Assembly (NCBI GenBank): GCA_934309345.1
Contig: CAKRDD010000020.1
Coordinates: 3,732-67,731, forward strand
Direction of reading: 5' to 3'
Length of the DNA stretch: 64,000 nt
Origin: an uncultured Mediterraneibacter sp.
GTDB taxonomy: Bacteria; Bacillota; Clostridia; Lachnospirales; Lachnospiraceae
Within the stretch, counting starts at the first letter, position 1, and the number at the start of each line of letters is the position of its first letter. This document shows positions 44,878-52,988 of the stretch, piece after piece. The translations under genes and the position numbers were made by a program. Below the pieces are notes generated by a model. The model made no database searches and was not told where the DNA came from. It was given only the letters and a program-made list of their open reading frames with translations.

Positions 44878-45225
44878 TTATTTCTTCGATTCTTTTTTAC
44901 TGCATATCAAATGCCACACTGCAAGTGCCGGATGATACAGAAGCATCCTCGGTCCGGAAAACCGCATAACCTTCCGAATCTTCTCCCTCATCTCCGGCTT
45001 GTAGCAATGCACCTTACAGTTCGCACAGAATGTTTTCTCTTCCATAAAGGGACATTTCTGGCTTCTGAGTCTGGCATAATCCGAAAGTTCCTGACAGGAA
45101 GGACACATCTTTCCTGTCGTTTTGTCATATTCTTTATGATTCTTCCGGCAGTACAGCCGGATTATTTCTTCCACGACATACTGTTCTTTCTGCCGCTTTT
45201 TTTCTACTTTATTCTTTTTATTCAT
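44878..45225 (-). CDS. Nitrous oxide-stimulated promoter family protein
   Basis: 115 residues with the YgbA_NO pattern: a basic N-terminus (NKKNKVEKKRQ), IIRLYCRKNH, CPSCQELSDYARLRSQKCPF, FCANCKVHCYKPEMREKIRKVMR, then FSGPRMLLYHPALAVWHLI. Six or so cysteines suggest a zinc or Fe-S site. The name comes from nitric/nitrous oxide induction in proteobacteria; its function is not known. A longer frame exists, but the family N-terminus begins at ATG 45225, which lies 11 bases after the DUF454 stop codon. Confidence 0.87.
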   Translation of the reverse strand: MNKKNKVEKKRQKEQYVVEEIIRLYCRKNHKEYDKTTGKMCPSCQELSDYARLRSQKCPFMEEKTFCANCKVHCYKPEMREKIRKVMRFSGPRMLLYHPALAVWHLICSKKESKK

Positions 45226-45236
45226 ATCAAAACTGT

Positions 45237-45632
45237 CTATTCCGTTTCCATTTCTCCCGATTTTACTGTCTTTACCCTCAAGAAGAAGTACAGGATGTGA
45301 CACACCCACACCACTGCGATACAGATTCTTCCAACCAGCACATTCTTCATGCAGATAAATCCGATTGCCATGACCGCTGTTACCATTCCGATAATCTTGC
45401 ACTTTGTTCCCATTGTCATGGCTCTTTTTTGGACGAAGCTGTCCAGATGTTTCTTGTACAAATTTGTTCCTATAAACCAGTCATGCAGTTTCTTTGAACT
45501 CTTGGCAAAGCAGAACAGCGTTGCCATGTAAAACGGAACAGTTGGCAGGATAGGAAGTACAATTCCTATCGTACCAAGTCCCAGACAAAGAAATCCAAGC
45601 ACGATCCAGACTATTTTTAATGGATTTTTCAT
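45237..45632 (-). CDS. DUF454 (YbaN-like) membrane protein
   Basis: 131 residues with two hydrophobic pairs: [20 protein letters not shown] (signature) and a second segment near 85-120. The centre has [20 protein letters not shown] and YKKHLDSF. Inner-membrane protein, role unknown. AAGGA sits 6 bases from ATG 45632 and would touch the ATG at 45638. It heads the run DUF454 - NO-type protein - CydD-like - CydC-like, a set that recurs in gut Firmicutes. Confidence 0.87.
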   Translation of the reverse strand: MKNPLKIVWIVLGFLCLGLGTIGIVLPILPTVPFYMATLFCFAKSSKKLHDWFIGTNLYKKHLDSFVQKRAMTMGTKCKIIGMVTAVMAIGFICMKNVLVGRICIAVVWVCHILYFFLRVKTVKSGEMETE

Positions 45633-45730
45633 CTTCATTCCTTTTTCTTCCTTTTTTCTTTTGTTTTTGTTGCGCCCTGTACGGTAATAAGATATGGCTA
45701 CTCGTTGTTAGCTGTATCTATCCTATTTGA

Positions 45731-45791
45731 GCATAATTCACTCTGCTTTCTTATGTCAATCTTTTTCACTTTTTTGGTGCACTCATGCACC
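45731..45791 (-). promoter_or_regulatory. Promoter of the DUF454/CydDC run with an upstream palindrome
   Basis: Minus strand: TTGACA (45754-45759), 17 bases, TTATGC (45731-45736). A palindrome GGTGCA-CTCA-TGCACC (45776-45791) lies 16 bases upstream of the -35, an activator-like position. A related GGTGC-AAC-GCACC occurs at 45910-45922. Confidence 0.62.
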
Positions 45792-46058
45792 GTTTTGTTC
45801 TCATAAATTATTAGGTTTTTTCAAGGCATTTCAGAGTTTTTAATATTTTTTATCATTTATTTTCTTCGTTTTTACTTTAATTAGCATTATTTCTATATGA
45901 ATTCTATAAGGTGCAACGCACCATCTATTTTCTAATTACAATTCAGAAATCTATGCTTTGATACCAAATAACAGATGTATCGACAATCCAGCCAATTATT
46001 GATGAAGTTCTGGCAGGTAAAAAATCGTTTTGCTAATGTTTTGCTAACTATAAAAGCA
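45792..46058. other. AT-rich intergenic region
   Basis: No gene is seen. It contains GGTGC-AAC-GCACC (45910-45922) and the direct repeat TTTTGCTAA (46029-46037 and 46040-46048). A frame of about 20 codons before 46037 looks like the end of a protein but cannot be assigned. Confidence 0.5.
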
Positions 46059-46098
46059 AGCCTCCTCCGACTGTGTGATTGCACAATCGGAGGAGGCT
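46059..46098. terminator. Strong bidirectional hairpin
   Basis: AGCCTCCTCCGA / TCGGAGGAGGCT, a 12-bp perfect stem with 16-nt loop and T-run on the plus strand; 43 bases after the stop of the 272-residue regulator (minus strand). Confidence 0.75.
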
Positions 46099-46140
46099 TT
46101 TATCATTCATATAATGATTCATTTCCTTCACATCATCATT

Positions 46141-46959
46141 CTATAATTTGAACACCACCCTGGCCGTACTTTCCGGCATATGTGCATTTCCTACCGAGCA
46201 GGTCACGGTGATCATTACATTTCCTCTCAGAACACCATTATCAAAGTTCTGATAATAACAAGCATCCAGTGGAATCCTTACCTTTCCGTTTTTTTTATCT
46301 GCATATCTGTATATCCCCTGATGAAGATATTTTAATGTAGCCAGATGTCCGAACATATCCTCTCCATTTACTCTTGACACTGCATCCATCTCCCGGATCG
46401 TAAGTTCAAGATAAGCACCTCTTTTGTTATACCTAATCAAGGCAACCGGTTCAAATCCTCTGTCTGCCATCGACCTTTTTGCACTATCATGCTGTAAGAT
46501 CGTAACTGCCACTTCATGATTTCCATATTCCAGAATGTCTCTTATATCCGTGATGACATCCTCGCGTTTCCGCATCTTTGTCTCCGGATTCATTCTACGG
46601 TCACTCTTCACCAACTTTTCTAACTGAATGTAATCTATATTTTCAATCATCCCTTTTAGGACTTCTTCTGTTCCTTCTGTGATGCCGCTTCGTTCCAGAT
46701 AGTCCCGGACATCCTGGATTATCTTGCAACGCCAGTTTAACTTCCTTTTCCCATTTTCCGTGAAATCCAGACTCTCTGTCAGCTCCCCTTCTTCGATGCA
46801 TTTTTTGAAAAATCGGCTGACCTGGGAATGATTTACTCCGCACTTTGCCGCGATCATCCGGACTGCACCTTTCTTTTTTTCAAGCTTATTAAGCTCTATC
46901 AGGTATAGTATCTGCAGCATTGTAAGATTTTCAATCTTATATTCCTCTTTTCTGTCCAT
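46141..46959 (-). CDS. HTH regulator-like protein with a beta-rich C-terminal domain
   Basis: 272 residues; not assigned to a named family. A winged-helix-like N-terminus (LQILYLIELNKLEKKKGAV, then MIAAKCGVNHSQVSRFFKKC) resembles MarR/DtxR-type readers. A helical middle follows, then a C-terminal domain with VLRGNVMITVTCSVG and a final TARVVFKL. The last part echoes the end of the upstream protein (MEGSILITFMNEKDG ... EVEIW), so the two probably share this domain. RBS AGGAG. It is 12 bases downstream of that gene, forming a two-gene operon. Target and ligand unknown. Confidence 0.75.
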   Translation of the reverse strand: MDRKEEYKIENLTMLQILYLIELNKLEKKKGAVRMIAAKCGVNHSQVSRFFKKCIEEGELTESLDFTENGKRKLNWRCKIIQDVRDYLERSGITEGTEEVLKGMIENIDYIQLEKLVKSDRRMNPETKMRKREDVITDIRDILEYGNHEVAVTILQHDSAKRSMADRGFEPVALIRYNKRGAYLELTIREMDAVSRVNGEDMFGHLATLKYLHQGIYRYADKKNGKVRIPLDACYYQNFDNGVLRGNVMITVTCSVGNAHMPESTARVVFKL

Positions 46960-46971
46960 ACTCCACTCCTC

Positions 46972-47811
46972 TTACCAGATCTCTACTTCCAGTTGCTCGC
47001 AACTCCATCTGTCTGGTTCTCCATCTTTCTCATTCATAAATGTAATCAGGATGCTTCCTTCCATCACACGGTCGTTTGGTTTGATGACGAATTCAAACAT
47101 ACTCGCCGGGATCCGTTCTCCATATTCCCCACGCTCTGCCTGAACCCATTCATTTCTAGTATTCTGATACCACAATGGTTTTTTGGGAAATGCTTTTGTT
47201 CTTTTCAGTTCAAAAAAGCCTCTGCTCTCATTGATTTCGAGAAAGATGTCTCTGGAATAGCTTTTATATTCTTTTGCAAGTCTTCTTGGGTGGCACAGTT
47301 CCATACTATACATCTGCATAACAAATGTATAGACTCCCGGCAGGTAACGGTCTGTCAACTCAGAATTACGAATTCTGCGCTCATAATACATATTTTCATA
47401 GTTGGCAAACTGGCAGACTGCCCGTACCGACTCTTCGGACATAACATGTTCGATTCTGCACGCATCCTGCTCAGCGATTGTTTCATTTACACCAATAAAC
47501 TGTAGATGCTGACTTATTGAAGTGTGACGATATATGTAATCATTTCCAACAGATCTTCCATATGGTGTCAACACAACTTCCCGGTTTGCTCTCGGCTTCT
47601 CTATATATCGGTACTCATACATACGTTTTAAACAGATCAGAATCTCTTTCTTCTCCATTCCAAAATACTCACTTATCGTCATAACATCCAACAGAATTTT
47701 CTGATTCTCCCACTGACATAATAATTCCAATATATCTTCTTCCCGTTCCAGCTTGGAATACGGAATTAACTCTTGTTCATTCTCTGTCATCTGCTTCTCT
47801 TTGGTTTCCAT
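46972..47811 (-). CDS. DtxR-like regulator with an unknown C-terminal domain
   Basis: 279 residues. The N-terminus has an HTH (LDVMTISEYFGMEKKEILIC, then LKRMYEYRYIEKPR) and a segment clearly like the DtxR dimerisation domain: YRHTSISQHLQFIGVNE, then DACRIEHVMSEESVRA, matching the DtxR protein at 31993 (DACRMEHVISEESF). A domain of about 140 residues follows, ending in EGSILITFMNE, absent from ordinary DtxR proteins. GAGGA is 6 bases from ATG 47811. It forms an operon with the following regulator-like gene. A metal- or ligand-sensing pair is likely, but targets are not evident. Confidence 0.78.
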   Translation of the reverse strand: METKEKQMTENEQELIPYSKLEREEDILELLCQWENQKILLDVMTISEYFGMEKKEILICLKRMYEYRYIEKPRANREVVLTPYGRSVGNDYIYRHTSISQHLQFIGVNETIAEQDACRIEHVMSEESVRAVCQFANYENMYYERRIRNSELTDRYLPGVYTFVMQMYSMELCHPRRLAKEYKSYSRDIFLEINESRGFFELKRTKAFPKKPLWYQNTRNEWVQAERGEYGERIPASMFEFVIKPNDRVMEGSILITFMNEKDGEPDRWSCEQLEVEIW

Positions 47812-47896
47812 GATCATTCCTCACTTATTTTCTGTGTATCTATACATACCGCATGAGCTGCGAATCGTTTGCTGCTATCATCATTATGGAATGCAC

Positions 47897-48858
47897 CTAT
47901 ACTTCCACCTCAAATGGCAGAAGATCTAGAATATCTTTCTGTACATCAATCCCCGGATAAACCTCTATCAATTTCAGTCCCTTCGGAGTCAGGCGAAATA
48001 CACAGCCTTCTGTCACGTAAAGCACCTTTTGGCCATTTGCAATTGCACGTCTGGCTGAAAAACTGATACTCTTGACTTGATCCACGAATTTAGGAATTGC
48101 CCCTTCCTTCTCAACCGTTACAATTCCTTTTGTCTGTGAAACCTCAAGGCCTTTTGCAGTAAAACTAAAACAGAAAACAACTGTCGGTGTTTTAGATGTG
48201 ATATTCGCAAAGCCGCCGATTCCTGCAAATGCTCCCGGTCCACGATTTGCCTTAACTGCCTGACAAATAGACAGTGCATCACCTGACATAAACATATCAT
48301 CAAAAGTGATATTTCCCTTTCTGTCTGCCGCTGTTCCTTTAATCAATGCAATATTAATCTTTGGCAATTTATAATAAAGGAATTCCTCCCCATCCACTTC
48401 CACATGCTTAACCAGCGAATCATCAATTGAGATTCTATTAATTCCGGGTCCTTCTTTTCTTGGATCTACAAAAATGTCCAGACCAACCTTTGAAAGTGCG
48501 CCAGGAAGCCCGCCTGCCTGAGCGCGAATAGCGTGTGAAATACATCCGAGTGGCAAGTTATATGCTTCAAACCGGTCTTCTAAAACAAGTTTTTTTGTAC
48601 TTAACATTGCCCCAAAATGCCCGCAAATAAGTTTGTCTACGGCTCCTTCTCTGATATACCCTTCTGCATTATGTTCATCATCCCAGACACCAAATCCGGC
48701 ACTGGAAATCATTGTCAGATGTGTTGGTGACTGCATCTTCTATAAATTGCCTCGTGAAGTTCAATTGGATTCTCTATTCCAACAAATGAATTCACACAGA
48801 TACAGTCTCCGTCCCGAATCAGCCGGATTGCCTCATCGGCAGTCATTATTTCATACAT
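47897..48858 (-). pseudogene. Acyl-CoA:acetate CoA-transferase (YdiF/Pct-like), frameshifted and internally deleted
   Basis: Fused alpha-beta CoA-transferase remnant. The first 47 codons (48715-48858: TADEAIRLIRDGDCICV, NSFVGIENPIELHEAI) end at a stop. The rest continues in another frame from about 48736 (SPTHLTMISSAGFGVWD). At about 48300 the alpha part (GTAADRKGNITFDD) joins directly to the last part of beta (AGIGGFANITSKTPTVVFC), so roughly 200 residues including the catalytic Glu region are gone. It ends normally with VFRLTPKGLKLIEVYPGID. Intact relatives have about 510-530 residues. Non-functional as an enzyme. Confidence 0.85.
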
Positions 48859-48933
48859 GATGTAATTTCTTCTTATCCCAAATATTCTTACCGTTCATTA
48901 TACACTATCTCAGGAAATCAATCATCATAAATT

Positions 48934-48981
48934 AAGAAAAGCTCGCAGCTGATTGCCTTCAACCAGCTGTGAGCCTTTCTT
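48934..48981 (-). terminator. Terminator of the SDR gene
   Basis: AAGAAAAGCTCGCAGCTG / CAGCTGTGAGCCTTTCTT, long stem with two mismatches; on the minus strand it ends in TTTTCTTAA, just after the SDR stop at 49005. Confidence 0.8.
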
Positions 48982-49004
48982 ATAATATTTTTTATGTAAT
49001 TTAA

Positions 49005-49766
49005 TTATGGCATAATTGAATTTGCACCATCCACAATTACGCTCTGACCTGAATAATAGCATGAATCTGGTCCTGCCAGAAATGCAATGACTGGAGCAAT
49101 ATCAATTTCTGGATCTCCAAAACGTTTCATAGGATTTAAGTTCACCTGTTTTGCATATTCCTCTGGGAATTTCTCAGCCCATGCTTTTGCTGCCGGTGAT
49201 TCTGCTCCTGGAAGTACGATATTTACACAGATTCCATACTGTCCCCATTCTTTTGCTGCAATCTTAGTCATACCTCGTAATGCTTCTTTATTAGAGCCAT
49301 ATGCTAACTGTCCTGCTATACCAAACATACCTGTTGCCGAAGCAAAGTTGATCACTCTTCCTTCGTGCTGTTCTTTCATATAAGGAAATGCTGCCTGCAT
49401 ATAGTTAAGAGAACCAATCACACCACTTTCCCAGGCTTTAAGCATATTGTCATATGTAGTATCCTCAACTGAAGCCGATGGAACGATTGCCTGTGCATTG
49501 TTTACAATAACATCTACTGTTCCATATGTATCAGCTGCTGCTTTAACAACTTCTTCTACTCTTGCTCTGTCTGCTGAGTCACAAGACATAGCGAAGCCTT
49601 CTCCACCAAGTTCTTTAATCTCAGCGATTGTCTGCTCGATTGGTTCAAGACGTCGTCCTGTTGCAACAATCTTTACTCCTCTCTTTGCAAGACAAAGTGC
49701 AATTCCTTTTCCAATTCCCTGTCCGGCTCCTGTTACAATAGCCACTTTTTCATTTAACTGTTTCAT
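49005..49766 (-). CDS. SDR family oxidoreductase
   Basis: Classical short-chain dehydrogenase, 253 residues, NAD(P)-dependent. Motifs: VTGAGQGIGKG (cofactor), DVIVNNAQA (NNAG-like), active-site Ser in NFASATGMFG, YGSNK (Tyr-Lys) and VNIVLPGA. ATGRRLEP after the second strand has Arg residues that suggest NADP. It resembles 3-oxoacyl-ACP reductases and many sugar-alcohol or bile-acid dehydrogenases; substrate undetermined. AGGAGG precedes the ATG. It stands alone, bounded by the CoA-transferase pseudogene and ldh. Confidence 0.92.
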   Translation of the reverse strand: MKQLNEKVAIVTGAGQGIGKGIALCLAKRGVKIVATGRRLEPIEQTIAEIKELGGEGFAMSCDSADRARVEEVVKAAADTYGTVDVIVNNAQAIVPSASVEDTTYDNMLKAWESGVIGSLNYMQAAFPYMKEQHEGRVINFASATGMFGIAGQLAYGSNKEALRGMTKIAAKEWGQYGICVNIVLPGAESPAAKAWAEKFPEEYAKQVNLNPMKRFGDPEIDIAPVIAFLAGPDSCYYSGQSVIVDGANSIMP

Positions 49767-49893
49767 CTCAAAATCCTCCTATACGTACAATACTCAATAG
49801 GACAATTATAACATTTATTGTTGATTATGCAATAGAATTTTTACAAAAATGATATTTCTTTTATATACTTTCACCAACTTTATGAGATTCTAT

Positions 49894-49944
49894 CGTTCTC
49901 CATTTCATATACCATATCTGCCACGTTCATTGTGGATACTCTGT
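49894..49944. repeat. 51-bp copy of the CydC-like gene's 3' end
   Basis: Identical to 41391-41441 except for one base. It corresponds to the codons for STMNVADVVYEMENG, lying beside the ldh stop codon with no ABC gene around it. Probably a remnant of a lost second ABC gene or a recombination scar. Confidence 0.85.
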
Positions 49945-49949
49945 CCTTT

Positions 49950-50906
49950 TTACAGCTCTAATGTGTCAATTATACTCTTTAATGCGTCTGCTGATTCTTT
50001 TAGCTTCAATGCTTCTTCTCCACTAAGATTAATCGGAATGTCAGATTCAATTCCGTCTGCACCAACAATAACAGGCATACTTAATACAACATCATCAATC
50101 TCATATACTCCATGTATCATGTGTGATACAGGTAGGATTGATTTTTCGTCACGCATAATCACTTCACAGATACGTTTTACTGACATTGCAATTCCATAAT
50201 ATGTCGCATGCTTCTTGTTAATAATCTCATAGGCACTATTTTTGACGGCAGCTGCGATTTCCTCTGTGTTTTCCTTATGGTTATAATGTCCTCTCATCTC
50301 ACACATGTCACTAAGCAGAACACCGGATACATTGGCAGATGACCATGCCACAACTTCACTGTCTCCATGCTCTCCTACTATAAATGCATGCACACTTCGA
50401 CTATCCACTGATAAATGCTGTCCAAGCTTGCTTCTAAGTCTTGCACTGTCAAGAACTGTTCCTGAACCGATAACTCTCTTCTCCGGAATTCCTGACAATT
50501 TGATTGCAACCTGTGTCAGAATATCCACAGGATTTGCTACAACCAAAAGGATTCCTCCAAAATCTCTTTTGGCGATTTCCGGAATAATAGACTTAAATAT
50601 TGCCACATTCTTATTTACCAGATCAAGTCTTGTTTCTCCAAGCTTTTGCCCTGCACCTGCTGATATAATAACAATCGTAGCATCTGCCACATCATCATAG
50701 TCACCGACATATATCCTCATAGGGCTGGCAAACGGTATTCCATGACTGATATCCATAGCCTCTCCCTCTGCCTTATTCTTATCCGCATCTATTAACGCAA
50801 TTTCAGTAAATAATCCACTCTGCATAAGCGCAAATACAGATGCTGAGCCTACGAATCCGCAGCCTATCATAACTGCCTTTTTTGAATTTGATTTTTTCTT
50901 ATTCAT
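49950..50906 (-). CDS. ldh: L-lactate dehydrogenase
   Basis: Reduces pyruvate to L-lactate with NADH; 318 residues, tetrameric family. Motifs: MIGCGFVGSASVFAL (NAD), LIDADKNKAEGEAMD, VVANPVDILT, the substrate-binding Arg in DSARLRSKL and the catalytic His in GEHGDSEV. AAAGGAAGG precedes the ATG. The basic N-terminal NKKKSNSKK is slightly unusual but short. It lies between a 51-bp foreign scrap and a truncated peroxiredoxin, so it may itself sit in a rearranged area, but the gene is intact. Confidence 0.95.
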   Translation of the reverse strand: MNKKKSNSKKAVMIGCGFVGSASVFALMQSGLFTEIALIDADKNKAEGEAMDISHGIPFASPMRIYVGDYDDVADATIVIISAGAGQKLGETRLDLVNKNVAIFKSIIPEIAKRDFGGILLVVANPVDILTQVAIKLSGIPEKRVIGSGTVLDSARLRSKLGQHLSVDSRSVHAFIVGEHGDSEVVAWSSANVSGVLLSDMCEMRGHYNHKENTEEIAAAVKNSAYEIINKKHATYYGIAMSVKRICEVIMRDEKSILPVSHMIHGVYEIDDVVLSMPVIVGADGIESDIPINLSGEEALKLKESADALKSIIDTLEL

Positions 50907-50930
50907 GCAACCATTCCTTCCTTTTGTTTT

Positions 50931-51103
50931 TCATCTGCTTAATTCCTGCAGCATTTTTCCAGGATCATCCGCTGCTTTTACTTTATCATTAGCTTTTACT
51001 ATTATTCCATGTTCGTCAATAAAATATGTTGTTCTGACCACACCCATGGATACTTTTCCGTAGTTTTTCTTTTCCTTCCAGACATCATATAGTCCACAAG
51101 TCT
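50931..51103 (-). pseudogene. Peroxiredoxin (Bcp/thiol peroxidase) C-terminal remnant
   Basis: About 56 codons matching the C-terminus of bacterioferritin-comigratory-type peroxiredoxins: YDVWKEKKNYGKVSMG, VVRTTYFIDEHG and NDKVKAADDPGKMLQEL. The homology stops at about 51103, just after an in-frame TAG, where sequence next to the istB remnant begins. The catalytic Cys half is missing, so it is a 5'-truncated pseudogene, probably cut by the insertion sequence. Confidence 0.87.
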
Positions 51104-51267
51104 AAGACAAAACTCAAACGCAATTCGTGTCAAATTTTCAAGGTACAAATAAAATCATATATTAATTAACGTGTCTTTTGCATATTCCGCAAAAACAGAG
51201 CACTCGCTCCGCATGAGCGGAGTGCTGTTCCGCTAGGAACGGATCATTGCCCTGTTGGTTAATAAAG
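51104..51267. other. Non-coding flank of the IS21-like remnant
   Basis: No gene is seen. It includes GCACTCGCTC-CGCAT-GAGCGGAGTGC (51200-51224, imperfect) and GTTCC-GCTA-GGAAC (51227-51240). The IS end is presumably near 51104, where peroxiredoxin similarity breaks, but no terminal repeat was identified. Confidence 0.45.
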
Positions 51268-51796
51268 TTACTTGCTTGCTACACGTCTATCGCGACCTGG
51301 AAAGTCTAATCGATATGCTTTAGAGGTCATGCGGCTGAGACATACGTCTGCATATGTGTTATCACCAAACAATTGGTACCAGTTCGCTACTGGCATCTGC
51401 GAGATGATGACTGTTGATTTTCGGCAATCTCTAGCTTCGATGATTTCAAAGAGATCACGGCACTTGTCAAGATTTAAGTCCATCAATCCAAAATCATCTA
51501 TAACAAGAAGATCATAACCCGCCATCTTGTTTGAATACTCATAGTAATTATCTTCACTATGCGCATGGGCGGATTCTTGAAGCAGATAATTCGCACGGAT
51601 ATATTTAACAGTCCTCATTTGATGTAGTGCTGTGACGCAAAGTGCACATGCAACATGCGTTTTGCCAGCTCCTGCTCCACCTGTAATCAAAAGATTGTTC
51701 GGTTCATCGATCCAATCACCTTTGGCCAGTAATTCAATGACATGTGTGTTTAACTGCCTCTCTGGATCATAAAGAGAACTATCAAGGTCAGCTGGA
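51268..51796 (-). pseudogene. istB: IstB (IS21 helper ATPase), 5'-truncated
   Basis: From about 51796 down, the frame matches the IstB AAA+ ATPase: LYDPERQLNTHVIELLAKGD, Walker A GGAGAGKTH, Walker B LLVIDDFGL, IIEARDCRKSTVIISQMP, and the C-terminal DFPGRDRR. The first 80 or so residues are missing: upstream the frame runs into sequence of another gene on the opposite strand. The transposase IstA is absent. The longer open frame (to 51957) is a chimera and should not be read as one protein. Confidence 0.87.
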
Positions 51797-52333
51797 ATAA
51801 AGAAGGAATACCACCTAAAGGATGGCATTGTATCGACGTTGAAGACTTGGCTGATATGGCCGATAGCACAGAAGAAATACCTTATGAGCAATATGAAATG
51901 TGTGGAAATGAAAGAATTCGATTTGTACATCTCATGCAGCATCCGGACTATCCACATGAATTGCGTGTTGGATGTGTTTGTGCGGAAAAGATGTCTGATG
52001 ATTATGTGAATCCACGAAAAGCTGAGGACACTTTAAGGAAACGAACTTCACGCAGGAAGAATTTTAATAATAAAGAATGGCGATTTAATCTAGAAAAACA
52101 GATCTACAGCAAAAAATATAAGGGCGAATATATTACCATAGAAAAAGTCGTTATGGAAATTTTGGAATCTATTTCGCTAATAAGAGTTTCTGGAATTATA
52201 ATGAAAAAAATTCTATTCTTTTAAAAATGCTGAACGGGCAGCTTTTGAGATATTTGAAGAATTGCATACCACACAGGCAGAACGTGAGCACCAATACTGG
52301 CTTTCCCGGAGGAATTCTTATGAGAACTACTAA
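51797..52333 (+). pseudogene. Conserved Cys-containing hypothetical protein, truncated and frameshifted
   Basis: Starts without a start codon at the junction with the istB remnant (NKEGIPPKGWHC, then IDVEDLADMADS). Continues QYEMCGNERIRFVH and ELRVGCVCAEKM, then near 52150 shifts frame in an A-run; the second part in the new frame reads SFWNYNEKNSILFKNAERAA, then FEIFEELHTTQAEREHQYW, and ends at 52333. Family not named; proteins of this type occur in mobile regions of Clostridia. It is broken at both the 5' end and the middle. Confidence 0.75.
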
Positions 52334-52529
52334 TAAGATCTGCCCACGCTGTGGCAAGAAGATGAAACAGCAGTTTATTGGCTTACAGCACTGCAAATGT
52401 GCTATGAGTTGGAAAAAAGACCTGGGATTTTTTGAGCGTACACCGGATATGGTATTCTGTCTTCGCAAAACCAACGACAAAAAATATCAACCCCTTATAC
52501 TCTACCAAAATAAAAAATCCAAACCATAA
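52320..52529 (+). CDS. Small zinc-ribbon-like protein
   Basis: 69 residues, ATG 52320 behind GGAGG (7-base spacing). The N-terminus has ICPRCGKKMKQQFIGL, then QHCKCAMSW (two Cys pairs, zinc ribbon-like), followed by GFFERTPDMVFCLRKTND and a basic end. It overlaps the last 14 bases of the broken upstream gene, the arrangement expected of a translationally coupled pair. Function unknown; the upstream partner is a pseudogene, so it may no longer be made. Confidence 0.6.
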   Translation: MRTTNKICPRCGKKMKQQFIGLQHCKCAMSWKKDLGFFERTPDMVFCLRKTNDKKYQPLILYQNKKSKP

Positions 52530-52631
52530 AAATAGCCACTATGTATCCTCATATCGGACATCGTGACTGTATTAATTCCTTTGTAGATCTCAAATCTTAT
52601 AATTATAAACAAGCAAATTTTCAACATTTTA

Positions 52632-52666
52632 AAGGAGGACTATTCCGTAATGGAAAAGCCCTCCTT
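52632..52666. terminator. Terminator-like hairpin
   Basis: AAGGAGG ... CT ... TTCC / GGAA ... AG ... CCTCCTT with symmetric mismatches and loop GTAAT. On the minus strand it is followed by TTTAAAATG and ends the ABC run. Confidence 0.65.
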
Positions 52667-52954
52667 CTCCGGTAAATGATTTTGCAAAAGGGGTTCATAT
52701 AAATAGCTCGCACTTCCATTGATAATTGCAATAGTAACAGATAAAAGAAACATAACTCCTATTACCCCAAGGAAATAGGCTGTTGCTCTTTTCATCAGAG
52801 TTTCTGTGATATATCTTAAGATACTAAGATTTATGACATTAAATATACTTGTAAGAATCGAAATCACAACCATCAACAAAATATATTTCGCATCTATTTT
52901 CCAACTATACTTAATGCAATATAATGTATTATTAAATGTTTTATTTTTTTTCAA
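52640..52954 (-). pseudogene. ABC exporter, N-terminal fragment
   Basis: About 94 codons of the membrane part of a peptide or lantibiotic-type ABC exporter: KYSWKIDAKYILLMVV, IFNVINLSILRYITETL and AYFLGVIGVMFLLSVTIAI, two or three membrane segments. The frame then ends inside the hairpin at 52632-52666, so the other segments and the ATPase are missing. TTG start behind AAGGAG. It lies 34 bases after the ABC-2 permease gene and is probably a decayed last gene of that operon. Confidence 0.75.
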
Positions 52955-52988
52955 ATAGTCATCTCTCCTTATGTGCGCAAATTTTAAT

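Noticed and set aside
45792..46050. Tail of an integrase gene with TTTTGCTAA direct repeats as att-like sites
   Set aside because: Only about 20 codons could be read and nothing specific to integrases is visible.
51268..51957. A 229-residue IstB protein
   Set aside because: Residues before about 54 are antisense to another gene fragment; only the part from LYDPERQ on is IstB.
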